A stretch of 64,000 nucleotides of DNA from Cyathus striatus (lineage: Eukaryota; Basidiomycota; Agaricomycetes; Agaricales; Nidulariaceae). This document shows positions 22,731 through 33,782 of this stretch, piece by piece. Numbering within the stretch: the first letter of the stretch is position 1; every line of letters begins with the position of its first letter. A model generated the notes under the pieces. It searched no databases. It was not told where the DNA came from and was given only the letters and a program-made list of their open reading frames with translations. Both the position numbers and the translations under genes were made by a program. Where the stretch lies: the NCBI GenBank assembly GCA_025738555.1, contig JAOVFP010000008.1, positions 4,464,001 through 4,528,000 on the forward strand, given 5' to 3'.

Positions 22731-24086
22731 TCAGCGGTTCCTTCTATCTCCATCTCGTTTTCCATCTCTTTCCCCGTTCGGGTAGTGCTTATCTCTGCCG
22801 TCGTATTTGCGGTCGCGGTCGCGATCACGATCACCCATGCTACCTCTATACCTATCCCGCTCTCCATCTTTAACTCTATCCCTTCGTCTATCTTTGTCTC
22901 TTCTGTCCGAGTCATAGTCACGGTCGTAATCGTGATCCCGTCGAGAGCCACGAGTTTGCGTGTCTTTATCCCTGTCTTTGCGATCCGGAGATTTTGAGGG
23001 TCTTCGAGAGCGTATCCCATCGGACCTATTTGGTGACCGAGAACGATCCCTGCCACTGCGCGACCCTGGAGTAGAAGTACCCTCTCTCTCCTGCCTAACG
23101 ATTGGCATGTACTTTCCAGGCTTCCTAGAATTGGTGAATTTCTTGTTCTTCCCGTTGTTGCCATCGTCAAATACCTCCATCTCCTTTGCGCCTATTCCCA
23201 AGAGAGCAGGCCGAGCTGCAGGAAGATACGGTTCAATCATACCCTTCCCTGGCTTGCGAGAAGCAGCTGTGCCTTCTTTCCACCCCATCCCACGCAGCAG
23301 GGCAGCGCCAAACTGTGAAACTGGAACACGCTCGTAGTCTTCAAGCGTTGCAACATCCGGGAGCTCTTCGATATCCTGCTTGAGGGCTTCTGCCTCTGAT
23401 ACGGGCGCAGGGATGATGTCAATGGTCGAGCCTGTGGGCACACCGCCACTGGACTCTGCCAGGAGCGCACGAAGGGCCCGCTGATCCTCAGTCTCTGTTT
23501 CTTCCACCTTGACCTCTTCCTCTTCTTGAAGGTGCATGGCAACATCTCCGTAGGCATCTTCCTGCTCGACTTTAATATGGCGCTCTTTTATCTGAAGGCC
23601 CGAGCGAACAGGGCCGGCGTTAATGGCGTCTTTAGTACCCAGACCACCAACACTGCCGTCTGCGCCTGTTTGTGCAGAAGCAGAAGGAGGAACAAACCGT
23701 GCTCCAGCTTTACGTTTGCGAGCAACCTCCTTCCAGTCGCGGTTCTCGAGAGCAGGAATGACCAGAGGACCATCAGGCTTCCTTGACTTTCTGTTGAGCC
23801 TGCAAGACAGCCGAACTTTTGTGAGTTGAGATGACTGTAGATACAAAAGGAGAGAAAGAACACACCGCTGGACGCCAAACTTGTCGAAGCTGGTAACTAG
23901 CTCGTCCTGTGATTCAGCATCATCGTCGCTGGAGTCTGGATGGTGGGGCTGGAAGCGGGGGCGGGGAGACCATGCTGGAGAGGGAAAACGGGGAGCAGGA
24001 GAAGGGACGTTCGAGGAGAGGGCGGAAGGGACTCTGGAGACGGGGGTCGGGCGTCGGATGGTGAACGAGACTTTTGAGTCGGACAT
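22731..24086 (-). CDS. SPP2: G-patch pre-mRNA splicing factor Spp2-like
   Basis: Nuclear spliceosome factor; yeast Spp2 recruits and activates the helicase Prp2 before the first catalytic step. The start MSDSKVSFTIRRPTPVSR is followed by a disordered part, then SFDKFGVQR and the conserved PLVIPALENRDWKEVARKRK. A helical acidic segment precedes LEDYERVPVSQFGAALLRGM, GWKEG, which is the G-patch of the Spp2/MOS2/GPKOW group. The C-terminal 130 residues are a low-complexity Arg/Asp/Ser tail (repeated RDRDRD-, SDRRDKDRRR-type runs), much longer than in yeast. One intron (about 23800-23865) joins FDKFGVQR to LNRKSRKPDG. The tail-region DNA is repetitive. Confidence 0.88.
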   Translation of the reverse strand: MSDSKVSFTIRRPTPVSRVPSALSSNVPSPAPRFPSPAWSPRPRFQPHHPDSSDDDAESQDELVTSFDKFGVQRCVLSLLLYLQSSQLTKVRLSCRLNRKSRKPDGPLVIPALENRDWKEVARKRKAGARFVPPSASAQTGADGSVGGLGTKDAINAGPVRSGLQIKERHIKVEQEDAYGDVAMHLQEEEEVKVEETETEDQRALRALLAESSGGVPTGSTIDIIPAPVSEAEALKQDIEELPDVATLEDYERVPVSQFGAALLRGMGWKEGTAASRKPGKGMIEPYLPAARPALLGIGAKEMEVFDDGNNGKNKKFTNSRKPGKYMPIVRQEREGTSTPGSRSGRDRSRSPNRSDGIRSRRPSKSPDRKDRDKDTQTRGSRRDHDYDRDYDSDRRDKDRRRDRVKDGERDRYRGSMGDRDRDRDRKYDGRDKHYPNGERDGKRDGDRRNR

Positions 24087-24198
24087 GGTCAGGAGGAAGA
24101 AAGAGATGCGTGACATGTCACAGCAGATGAACATTAGTAACACTGAGTCTTATTCTAATAATTGAAATTAATATTATTGTATTCATTTGCTTCCTGCC

Positions 24199-24872
24199 AT
24201 GTTGCGATTCCTCCCAAGACGACTCATTTCTCGTCCCCCTCGACATCCCCCCGTCCTTCTATTCCTCCGACCAAGACCCTTCTCCGTCTCCACTCCCACT
24301 CCCGCTGCCCTTGCCTCCAAACTTCCCGCACAACCCACTGTTCTTCTCCACTTCCCCTCGCCCCACTATATCCAGCAGGAGGAGCTCGACGTTGACCTAC
24401 TGCCCCAAGACCATGTTAAACTCGTTATTACAGATAGAGCCGCTAACGTAATGCCTCTCTACTTCTTATTTCTGCTCTATCTCACCTACCATCCCAGCAA
24501 TTATCTGCCATTGCAACGCGCGAAAACAATCCTGCCACTGGTCTTCGAATAGCCGTAGAATCGGGAGGATGCCACGGATACCAATACAAGATGGAGCTAG
24601 CTGCTGAGCCTGCTCCCGACGATTAGTCTGTCTTGGTCTGTACTTTTGTTTCCTCCTTGACTAACGCTCTATCCTTTTTTTCTAGCCTATTCTCCCATCC
24701 TACTTTGAAACCTTCCAACATATTTATTGACGCTGTTTCTCTTTCCCTCTTAAATGGCTCTACCATAGACTTTGCCACTGAACTCATAGGCAGTAGTTTT
24801 CGCGTCGTTGACAATCCTCAAGCTAAAGGCTCAGGTTGTGGATGCGGCGTTAGCTGGGAGCTCAAGGAATAG
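24199..24872 (+). CDS. ISA2: mitochondrial Fe-S assembly factor Isa2 (A-type)
   Basis: A-type scaffold that, with Isa1 and Iba57, makes [4Fe-4S] clusters in the mitochondrial matrix. The N-terminus MLRFLPRRLISRPPRHPPVL is an Arg-rich presequence. The domain starts with VKLVITDRAANQLSAIA and RIAVESGGCHGYQYKMEL, containing the first conserved Cys. The last exon has NIFIDAVSLSLLNGSTIDFA, GSSFRVVDNPQAKGSGCGCG and VSWELKE, containing the final CxC pair. Two introns (about 24449-24498 and 24626-24685) fit GT-AG. All three cysteines are present, so the protein looks functional. Isa1 is the alternative, but the sequence around the Cys motifs is closer to Isa2. Confidence 0.9.
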
Positions 24873-26029
24873 ATTTTCCATGATCATTTAACATTATACC
24901 ATGTATTACCCCACAAGGTCTGCACTGTATTTCTACTCATCCGCATACACCCCCTACACCATCTCCCTCTTATGGTCATAATAGATTAACAGTCAACTAA
25001 GTATAACAACAGGATGTAAACTACCTGAAGGGCGGATCTCTGGTGTCTTTCCCTTCTATTTTGGATGATACTATATAAAATAGCATCTATAGGCACAAAC
25101 TACAAGTATTTGAGGTATCCAACGAAGCCCGCTGTAGCTACACGCTATTCAGATATTACCTAATTTCCTTCCTTTCTGCTATGAAAGGACTACCATGCTA
25201 CACCATGCCATGAAATCTACTACCCAAGTAAAGTTCTTTCTGACATGCATTATTTTAGAATTCAAATCCTTTCACTGGGTCAGATTCCATTTCATTGCAT
25301 GACAGTGTCCTGCTTTGCTTCGGACACTTCCTTGCAATGAAACTATACTCTGCGAAAAACAACGAAATGCCTTACGTTCAGGATAGAAAGCGTAGGCCGC
25401 CACGAACACTCTGAGACACCTCTCGGTGACTTGGCCACTCTGGTCACCCAGCTTTATTACGATATTCGTTTTGCATGTTGATTGCGGTTAGCTGTTGTTC
25501 ATTCTGCGTCGTGCATAATGTTGATGTACGTTCAAAGCACGCGTGCTAGTGATCTTAATGGCAAACAAATTGGGACCAAAGGCAAGCAGTAGCTCTTTGT
25601 TGGTTTAGTCAGAGTAACAGCGGTCCATGCGGACTGGAGTCAATACGGGCACTAAAGCCCTTGTGGCATGGATGGTTTTCTAATTGTGGCAACTGTATGG
25701 GCAGTTTTACCCGATGGAGGTTCAGATTTACTGCGGAGGACTAGGCAAGTGACGGGTAGAAACAAAGTCCGGGTGTGTTATGTAGCTATCATTGGTATGC
25801 GAATAAAAGGGTAGCTATTCTGAATGGAGGATATAATAGTTTATGATGCAGGTGATAAGTAGGTCTAAAAGGAAAGAAAAATGAGACTATGGATGAACCA
25901 AGATGTATCGATAGGGGGATAAAAAGCAATTCGACTGTGGTAGGTACGTATGGCAAGGCTTCCGTTGTCCGAAGGAATGCAAAACATCTGAAATATGAAA
26001 CATAGAAGCGAATAATCGTGTCCATCACT
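24873..26029. other. long intergenic stretch with a strong hairpin
   Basis: Convergent 3' flanks of isa2 and rho2. No supported gene. It contains an imperfect inverted repeat at 25290-25342 (21-nt arms, 11-nt loop). The open frame at 25789-26154 has no family features. Confidence 0.5.
25290..25342. repeat. imperfect inverted repeat (hairpin), 21-nt arms
   Basis: TTTCATTGCATGACAGTGTC.. pairs with ..GACACTTCCTTGCAATGAAA across the 11-nt loop TGCTTTGCTTC. Seventeen of 21 positions are complementary, with a four-base internal mismatch. It could be a foldback RNA, a small-RNA precursor or a MITE remnant. Confidence 0.55.
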
Positions 26030-27102
26030 TCAACAAACAACACAGCATTTCCAACCACCACCCGTCTCGTTCTCTTGCACGGTAGCGCCTCGACCACTGC
26101 TTTTTCGTCGGTGATGCCTGCCTTCTGTAGCAGACTGAGGGTGACTGGGTACACCGTCCCTCATGAGCATGCTAGCTCTTGTGGCAGTTTCGAATACATC
26201 ATCGACACCCTCAATCTTGAGGGCTGAACATTCTTTGTAAGCGCGAGCGCCGATAGCTTGGGCAACGCGTTCGCCTTGTTCGCGTGTGACCCAAGGGCAA
26301 GGGTTATCAGGAGTATTGGGATGGGGGTGTTGGGACGGAGATCGGCTTTGCAACCGACTAGGATGACAGGAATGGTCAGACCGCAGATACTGCGCACTTC
26401 TTCGATCCACTAAGCACGACATATGTAAGCGACATATTGCTCGGAAGTGGACCTTTAGCATGCATGTATGTATGTACCTTGGTTGTGACGTTCTCCAGGG
26501 AGTCTGGAGTATCAATAGCAAATGCAATTAGGATAACATGGGATTTTGAGTAAGACATGGGTCGCAAGCGCTACAGGAATGAGACGAGGAGTGAATGAGG
26601 TAAGAGACAAAGACATACCTCATATTCCTCCTGGCCACTATGGAGGCATGAAAGAATGTTAGCCGTTACTAGCGAGGCGGGGGACGGTAGAGATTGCATA
26701 CGCAGTATCCCAGAGAGCTAGTTGCACTGGCTTCTCGTCAAGCCTGATTTCAGCGACGTAGTTGTCGAACACGGCTATGTCATTGTGAGAATTAGGACAG
26801 AAGAGACGGGAATGAAATGACATACTCGGTTGCTAGAGGAGGGTGAGAAGATAAGTGGGACACGCAACGACTGCGAAGGTGGAACGTACGTATTCTTTTG
26901 GAAACTCGCCAAGGGCAAAGGAGCACAGGAGAGAGGTTTTTCCGCAAGCACCTGACCAGGGAAATTAACAGGTGAGAGATGGGATGTAAGAGAAGTACAT
27001 GCCGTCTCCGACAATGACGAGCTTTCGCCTGATCTATGGCAGAGAAAGTAAAGAACAGGGAGGGGAAGGAGGAAGAGGGCTTACGGGAGCCTGGGAGGAC
27101 AT
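26030..27102 (-). CDS. RHO2: Rho-family GTPase, Rho2-like
   Basis: Membrane-anchored GTP switch for cell wall synthesis and polarity. An 18-nt first coding exon encodes MSSQAP. The next exons give IRRKLVIVGDG and ACGKTSLLCSFALGEFPKEY (P-loop), YVAEIRLDEKPVQLALWDTA, GQEEYERLRPMSYSKSHVIL (switch II Gln present), DTPDSLENVTTKWIEEVRS, VILVGCKADLR and ARAYKECSALKIEGVDDVF. The Rho insert helix is weak. The protein ends KCCVVC: CVVC is a CaaX box whose final Cys fits farnesylation, with a neighbouring Cys for palmitoylation. The RRKLVIVGDGACGKTSLL and EEYERLRPMSY blocks are closest to fission yeast Rho2. At least seven introns; the intron at 26952-27002 has a GC donor. Spa2, another polarity protein, lies 22 kb away. 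Confidence 0.88.
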
Positions 27103-27357
27103 GAAAGACGGGTTGAGGAAGAGGGAAAGAAAGGGTAATTAGAGAAAGGAGAGGGTATCAGATAGAAAGAGAAGGGACCCAGAGGAAAGAGGCGAAGAAG
27201 GGAGGACGAAGAGACGGGGAACAGCCACAGCACTTAGCCAACCTCTCAATCTCTCACTGTCACAGCCCGTCACACCCTCGGCAGCTCAGCGTTTCCGTTC
27301 CAATTGTCACAAGCCTAGCTGCTACTTTGCTACGCTACTGCTCCCAACTATCTTAGC

Positions 27358-28031
27358 TCACATCCCCCCTTCCACCCACTCTTTCAGCGCCGTTGCCTGC
27401 GAGTCGAATCCTTGCTGGATCCCTTGGCTGAACAATGCATCCACCACGTATGCTACCGGCGCGTAGAACACCTCCTTCGATTCATAGAATGTTTTCCCAT
27501 CCTCCAATATGCTCACGGCCTGCCACCGCTCTGCATCGAGCAGGGCTTGCGGGAGCATCAGTGCCCTCCACGCCGTTCGGTGATTCGCGGTGTCGATGGT
27601 GGTGATGTTCTCAAACGACAGCTGTGTATGGAGCGCATTGTCGGGCGTGTTCTCGTCGACGGGGAGCGGCAGGGGCGGAATCTGGGCTCGGATGATGACC
27701 CTCTTGTTTTCCTGTGGGGTCTGGTCGTCAATTGGAACCCACCAGCTGTTGGCTACCGTCATGGAGCTGTAGCCCGAGTTAAATTTAAATATAGCATCGC
27801 ATTCAACGTCTACACCTACCGTGCGAATGGATTCCAATTGGGATATGAAGGGAAGTCCAAAATAGCTTCCCATACTTTCTCGAGAGGAGCGTCGATGATC
27901 ACACTTGCTTGTGCACTGAACACACCGTCAGGCAGAGCGGGGAGGTTGGATGTCTGCCCGACCACCCTCGTAACGAGCGGAGCAAGACCAAGAGCGCAGA
28001 GAAAGGACGTCTGTAAGGGGATGGGCCGCAT
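27358..28031 (-). CDS. secreted SRPBCC (START-like) domain protein
   Basis: About 200 residues. The N-terminus MRPIPLQTSFLCALGLAPLV ending TRVVGQ looks like a signal peptide. The mature part begins with VFSAQASVIIDAPLEKVWEA, ILDFPSYPNWNP, the typical first strand and helix of SRPBCC/polyketide-cyclase folds that bind hydrophobic ligands. After one intron (about 27780-27833) it continues SMTVANSWWVPIDD, RVIIRAQIPPLPLP, TAWRALMLPQALLDAERWQA and VVDALFSQGIQQGFDSQATA. The ligand and role are unknown. I chose the Met at 28031 because a TATAAATA element at 28076-28084 leaves little room for the upstream Met at 28049. Confidence 0.7.
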
Positions 28032-28075
28032 GAGACTGATGTTGTGCAATATGTCGGTGGATACTAGGCTACATA

Positions 28076-28084
28076 TATTTATAG
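28076..28084 (-). promoter_or_regulatory. TATA box of the SRPBCC gene
   Basis: On the minus strand the sequence reads CTATAAATATATG, 45 bp before the Met codon at 28031. It helps to decide the start codon. Confidence 0.55.
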
Positions 28085-28279
28085 TCTTTCATTGACTTTC
28101 CCAGCGAGCAAAGATATCGAGGCATGTCAGAAATAACTTATGTAAATTAACATCACAGGTTTGATCGTGTATTGATCCGGTTTTCGCATCTGACGTCATC
28201 CATGTTTAACGTACATTCGAAAGAGCAACAACTCCTCAATTACGCTAAAATGTGTATACCCTCTGAAAAATACACCAAG

Positions 28280-29330
28280 TCATATGCGTTTCCGTTTGAG
28301 CGGTTTAGAGCCTTTTAATGCACACAGTGCGCCGCGTTCCAGAGACGCATGTTCTGGCGAGTCCATCTCAATCCCTAGTTCTTCAGCGAGCCCGGAGGCT
28401 TCATTTCCCGTCAATGCATCCGTAGCGAGCTGCCAAAATCTAGGAACAACGGTAAGAGATATTCCGACCTTTCCCATGCAATTCCACGTGAAATCCTTGC
28501 ATGCACGCACGTATTGAAGATCTTCCTCCTTCGAACCCATTCTGTTCTCCATTTGTTCCATTCGGCATCCAGTTTCAATAATTCCTCGGCGGAGGCAACA
28601 GGTGCACCCGAGCGAAGGGGTTCTAATCGATTTTGCGCTGTTGCAATCTTTAACAGTGAGCTTATACAGAGGGTCAATGGAATTAGGTTAGTGTACTGAG
28701 GTTTGCGCTTGAGCAATTTGCTGATCCAAATCGGTATCAGTCGGAGTTACTTTGAGCCTTGCCAGGTCTGATTTCGTCAGAAAAGAGCCATGGATCCCTA
28801 TAAGTACCTAGCATTGTACCTGCAGTAGCAGTTTTAACCTTGGTTGTTAAAGCCTTGTTTCCTTCTTCGAGGGTCTTGATTTCAGCCTCCAAGGAAGCGA
28901 TCTTTTCCGCGGGCATGGCTTCGAGCTTGTCTTGATTGGCAACAAAGAAAGTCGTCTTGCCTATGTGTATGAACATAAGCTCGTGCATGCTATCAAATGT
29001 GAGATTAAGTATACCATAAGTCTTTTGCAATAATTCCCCTTTCTCTGCGAGCGATACGAGTATCTTCTGAGTTGCAGCCTTGGGGATGGCCCCTTTAAGA
29101 TTCGCTGCTATATCGACAGCCCCATATGGACGGTTCATCTGGACAGCGTGAGTGCATGTGCGACGATATATTATATGCGTTGTACCCTCTTGATGTACTC
29201 CAGAATTTTATCTTCGGCTGCGCATACATAAGATAAGGTTTCAATAAGTAGTATAAATACGCGAAACGACCATACCCTCTTGTCCCTTGAGGACAGCTAC
29301 TTTAGATTCCTGCTTTGCTTTAGTTGCCAT
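28280..29330 (-). CDS. HOP2: meiotic recombination protein Hop2 (PSMC3IP/TBPIP family)
   Basis: Hop2 works with Mnd1 to stimulate Dmc1/Rad51 strand exchange in meiotic nuclei. Exon 1 encodes MATKAKQESKVAVLKGQEA; the winged-helix DNA-binding domain follows: EDKILEYIKRMNRPYGAVDI, AANLKGAIPKAATQKILVSL and EKGELLQKTYGKTTFFVANQ. A leucine-zipper-like coiled coil (IASLEAEIKTLEEGNKALTT) comes next. The C-terminal lobe reads LDAEWNKWRTEWVRRRKIFN and FWQLATDALTGNEASGLAEE, LGIEMD, a signature of the family. Seven or so short introns are needed, including one that removes about 70 nt before FWQLATD. Length near 230 residues matches the family. The 335-bp interval to the divergent carrier gene contains a CACGTG box. 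Confidence 0.88.
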
Positions 29331-29665
29331 GATAAGGTTAGGTGGTGGTTCTATGCAAGTTCCATGTAGGAATGAATTATCAGATTACTCGATGTAAGTA
29401 ATTTCATCGTGACACGTGACTTACTCGGGTGTATCGGCATTAGGAGTGGATGCCGGTTCCGGGGAAAGTTGAGCAAGTGGTCATTAGAAAGACCCAACCT
29501 TCTTGTTCCGACCGACCGAGTATACTCTAATTCTTCCCCCTTTTATTGGACTTATTGTCCTATTACTGTGGAGACCGCGCAGGTATGTTATTCCTTCTTG
29601 CCTGTTACGCCATTTTCTGATATCATTTTCCTTGTACAGTTTACCTGCATGAGCCGTCCTTGCGA
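29331..29665. promoter_or_regulatory. divergent promoter of hop2 and the Leu5-like carrier
   Basis: This 335-bp interval separates two divergent starts. A GACACGTGAC element (E-box CACGTG) lies at about 29411-29420. No gene is seen inside it. Confidence 0.5.
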
Positions 29666-30872
29666 ATGAGTCCAAATGCAGCCTCTGCGCAGCAAGATAA
29701 GCAGTCTTTACACTATATTATTCGCTCTGGCTTGGCGGGTGGAATCGCTGGATGTGTTGTACGTTTTTTGTTCTCCTTGTTGTTTTCTTTATTGAAAGTC
29801 TCGTGCAAGGCCAAAACGGTGGTTGCACCACTTGACCGAGTTAAGATCCTTTTTCAAGCCTCAAATCCACACTATCAGAAATATGCAGGTCGGTATCACA
29901 CCATCCCTTGTGTTTTTCTTTCGCTTAGTTTCGCATCACAGGTACATGGAGTGGTGCATTTCGGGTTGGCAGCGACATCTACAAGGAGACTGGCATACGA
30001 GGCCTTTTCCAAGGCCATTCAGCGACCTTGCTTCGTATCTTTCCGTACGCAGCCATCAAGTTCATGACGTATGATCAGATTCACTATGTACCCTCTTATC
30101 TGTCTCTTTCAAAGACGCAAAACTCATAAATATTTTGATAGTGGTTAATGCCTACACGAGAGCGCGAAACTAATGCTCGTCGTTTTCTTGCTGGAGCACT
30201 TTCTGGTACGCGGAAATTCTGTGTATTGTCAATGCGAACGCTGAGCTGCTTGTACTTTTCCCAGGAACTACATCAGTCTACTTTACATACCCTCTAGATG
30301 TTATCCGCGTGAGGATGGCATTCCACACTAGCGCGCCCGGTGACCCGCCCGTGCGACCTTCATTTATAGGCGCAGCACGCCAAATATACACGGAAGTGGC
30401 AACGTCATCATCTTCTACCCCAGAGATACTAGAATCGAAAAAACATTGGTTGAATCGGTTCCCAGTACTAAAATTTTACAGAGGATTCACTGTTACGATC
30501 GTCGGCATGGTTCCATATGCGGGGGTCTCTTTCCTGAGCTGGGGATTCCTCCGCTCGACATTGTTGCCTCCCTCGCAAGCGGGCCATAAACCACCTACCC
30601 CTGTCGCCGATCTTGCCATTGGTGCTCTCTCAGGGGCTCTAGCACAAACGGCATCCTATCCTTTTGAGGTAATTCGAAGAAGGATGCAGGTCGGGGGAAT
30701 TACCCGCCCTGATCGGTGGCTCGGGTGGGGCGAAACGGCTCGGGCGATTTGGAGCAGTCGTGGATGGCGAGGATTCTATGTTGGTCTGAGCATTGGTTAC
30801 CTAAAGGTCGTGCCTATGACGGCAGTGAGCTTTACGGTGTGGCAGTGGGGTAAGAGGCTGCTGAATGTTTAA
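29666..30872 (+). CDS. LEU5: mitochondrial carrier, Leu5/SLC25A42-like
   Basis: Six-helix inner-membrane carrier. Leu5 and its relatives support coenzyme A accumulation in the matrix. Three carrier repeats are visible with PxDxxR-type signatures: [26 protein letters not shown] and [12 protein letters not shown]. The N-terminal exon reads [31 protein letters not shown], and splices over about 29759-29810 into [10 protein letters not shown]. The second repeat follows [20 protein letters not shown]; the third repeat follows [20 protein letters not shown]. The C-terminus is [18 protein letters not shown]. Four introns are used. The family call (Leu5 rather than another adenine-nucleotide-like carrier) rests on the [13 protein letters not shown] and SVYFTYPLD contexts. 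Confidence 0.85.
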
Positions 30873-31214
30873 AAATTTAGACGTTTAGTGTGGACTTGGC
30901 TGGCTTGGTGGTGAACTCGTGAGGGTTGCGACGAGGGTGCGGTACTCAGTACTGGCGTGATTTGGAAATGCGCATCAACGCATATGATGGAATGATAGAT
31001 GTCGATAAATCGGTCTGATGCGAGCTGTGGTGCTGTGTACCTTACCCATTGTGTATCCTTATCCTTATAAGTGGCTGCAAGACGGAGCAGCATGTACTTA
31101 TAGACCAGTGGACATTTCATCATTTGCACACATCCGTTTCTGCCGCACTTGCTTCTTTGCTAGTCGCTAAACTCGCTTCCACTCTACTGAACCCACCAAA
31201 ATACGAATCCATAG
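30873..31214. other. intergenic between carrier and Zn2Cys6 gene
   Basis: 3' flank of the carrier gene and promoter of the Zn2Cys6 factor gene. No supported gene or RNA. Confidence 0.45.
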
Positions 31215-33782
31215 ATGAATGCGACCTTTGAGGGGTCGTCGGAGGGGAGAAGGGAGAAGAAAACGCGGCGAAGGCTGAGGCTGAGCTGTGTGGAATGCAC
31301 GAAAAGACGGCAGGTTCGTGTTGCTGCGATTGTTCTCAGGTTGGGTCTGAACATGAACCCTGTCTGACAGAAATGTGACCGCAACTACCCATGCTCGCTA
31401 TGTGTCTCTCGAGGCGTCGCTCATCTCTGCCGTTGGGAAACAGTTCCTGTCGCCCGCCCTCCGCCTGCTCGACCCCCCGTTGAGGCCTTGCGCGCCACAA
31501 ATGCCACAGACACTGATACCATCATCAAGGAACTCTCCGCCCGCGTGGCTCTGCTCGAGAGGGCCCTGGCAGAGCAGAAGAGTCAGCATCCCTCACCACC
31601 TGGACGAAGCTCCGAAGGCGAGGAACCAACATCCACCCCATCTCCTCAGTCCAACTTCAGCTTCGGCGATAACACCACCTCCACACGCACTTCCCCCGAA
31701 TTATCTCACCATCCCACACCCTCCTTCCCCGCCGTCCAGGAGCCAGAAAACAAGCCAAAGGACGAGGATCTCTCCTCTTCTGATGCTTTCCTTCACGACG
31801 AGCTCTACGAGGCCACTTCGACCCTTGCCCAGCTATCCCTCGGCCATCATGGAGAATATGTGGGCCGAGGCAGCATTCTGTGTGCATTGCATTCTGTGAG
31901 TCTCAGCCACTCGCAGTCCGTGTTATGCTTATCAACTCCTTCCTAGATCAGCACGAAAAACATTCCTCGCTTCTTCTACGCTAACTCAACTCATCCCACA
32001 GGTGCTAAGCGGGAACCTACCTATCGCTTCTCCGCTCTTCCCTCCTACACAGATATCGATAGTCTGTTGCGCATCATCCCTCCTATCAACGTAGTAAAGG
32101 CTTTAACGGACGGTTTCTTCTCTGAAAATAACTGGAGGTTCGGCATCCCAGAGCAATGGTTCCATACAGCGTGCTCTCATATGTGGTCTGTCATCCAGTA
32201 TTCGGCGCTTCAGGGTGCCGAAACGAACGCTAGCTGGCTTATGCTGCTGTTTGCTGTTCTTGCAAATTCCCCTGCACACATTTACAAAGAAGCCTCCCAG
32301 CATCCGTCTGTGCTAACCAGCGATGATTATTTCATGTGTGCAATGATGGCTCGCCGAATAGCGGAGGACGACTATCTACATAAACCCACCGTTTCTATGT
32401 TATCCTCACCTGCAGATGGAACTGTCCTGGGTTGCCTCGCCATACCTCTTCTCTCGAGCTATTTAGCGGAAAGAGGAAGGGTCAGTGAGGCGTGGAAATT
32501 AATAGGTAATGGTGTACGAAATGCAATAGCTGTTGGACTTCATCGAGACCCGACTTGGAAACTTTGGCAAATCATGTCAGAGGATGAACGAATATTAAGA
32601 CGGAGAGCTTGGTGGGGATTGTATATCTGGGATAAGTACGTATATTGGTTTTGTGCTGAGAAGCTTGGACGTGACGAATTGATTACTAGGCTGTGTTCAT
32701 ATCTTCTGGGTCGCCCTCACATGGTCCGCAGACAAGTATGCGACGTGACACTTCCTCCCGTTGTTGACGCAGATGGGGTTCGAAATATGTTCAATCTTGG
32801 GCAAGGGCTTATGCTGAAACTGGTAAACTATATAACAGACTGTATGGATACCGTGCGTCGTTAAGCTTCTTCACTTAATAAATTTATCTAACAAAAAGTC
32901 TAGTGTTTTGGCGCCAAATATCCAGACTCAGTTACGTTCCTTGAAATGGGGAATAAGCTTGCTCAATGGGAAGCTGAAATACCGCCTGAATATCGTCAAG
33001 GTCACGTTTTGTCTCCATCAGAAGAACTGAGCTCTCAGGATATTTTAACACTTGCTCGGCAACGTTATATTCTATATACGTGGTATTTGTTCGGCCGACT
33101 AAAATTAGTCGTCGCAGCCACCACCGGGAACCCAGTTCGGACCGCCGAGTCTCCAGCCGCGCGAAAAGAGTGCTTGGAGCGCTGCATTATATACTCTATG
33201 GAACTTATCAAGTTCCAGTGCGATGCTTACGAGGCTATATCGGCAGAAAAGGACGCCAATCCCACGCTAGGTGCTACATATCCTGGAAATAGCTGGCTCT
33301 TCTCGGGATGTTTCTCCCTCTTCGAGGCATCAGTGGCACTGTTGACGACACTGGCCAAATATAGTTGGCACGAGCAGATGGTTGCTGCGAGCAGCCTTAT
33401 CGGCCGTGTTTTGGATGTCCTAGCTGAGGTCCGCCTACGGGAAGAGGGTAAAACAGGCGAGACGGCATCTATGGCTATCGAGGTGCTTACTGCCCTTCGG
33501 GATCAGAAACTATGGAAGTCTGACCTTCATACACCGGTTGTACAACATTCGCCGGAGTCGTGGAATGGTGGTGATTCTAGCAACTCTCCTGATAATTCCG
33601 GGGCGACGCCCTCGATGTATATGGAGCATACCGGAGAACGACCAAATTTCGGGCAACCACAGCTCTCGAACCACTACGTTGTCAGTGCCATTCGGGGAGA
33701 TGCTAGAACTCAAGGCCCGAAGTTCAGTACAAACATCCTGACGCAGGATGCGTCGCCGCCGCTTCCAGCACGTCTTTCATGA
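31215..33782 (+). CDS. Zn2Cys6 fungal-specific transcription factor
   Basis: Nuclear regulator of unknown targets. The N-terminus MNATFEGSSEGRREKKTRRR leads into the binuclear zinc cluster LSCVECTKRRQKCDRNYPCS, LCVSRGVAHLC, split by an intron (31312-31370) after KRRQ. A coiled-coil dimerisation helix follows (TIIKELSARVALLERALAEQ), then a Ser/Pro-rich linker. The middle homology domain (Fungal_trans) runs from LRIIPPINVVKALTDGFF through WSVIQYSALQGAETNASWLM, AWKLIGNGVRNAIAVGLHRD and RRRAWWGLYIWDK. The C-terminal part reads LAQWEAEIPPEYRQ and IYSMELIKFQCDAYE. Four or five introns. No pathway genes sit beside it that would reveal its target. Confidence 0.9.

Noticed and set aside
22601..22997. 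Frames on both strands around the Spp2 tail
   Set aside because: They arise from the repetitive Arg/Asp codons of the tail read in other frames.
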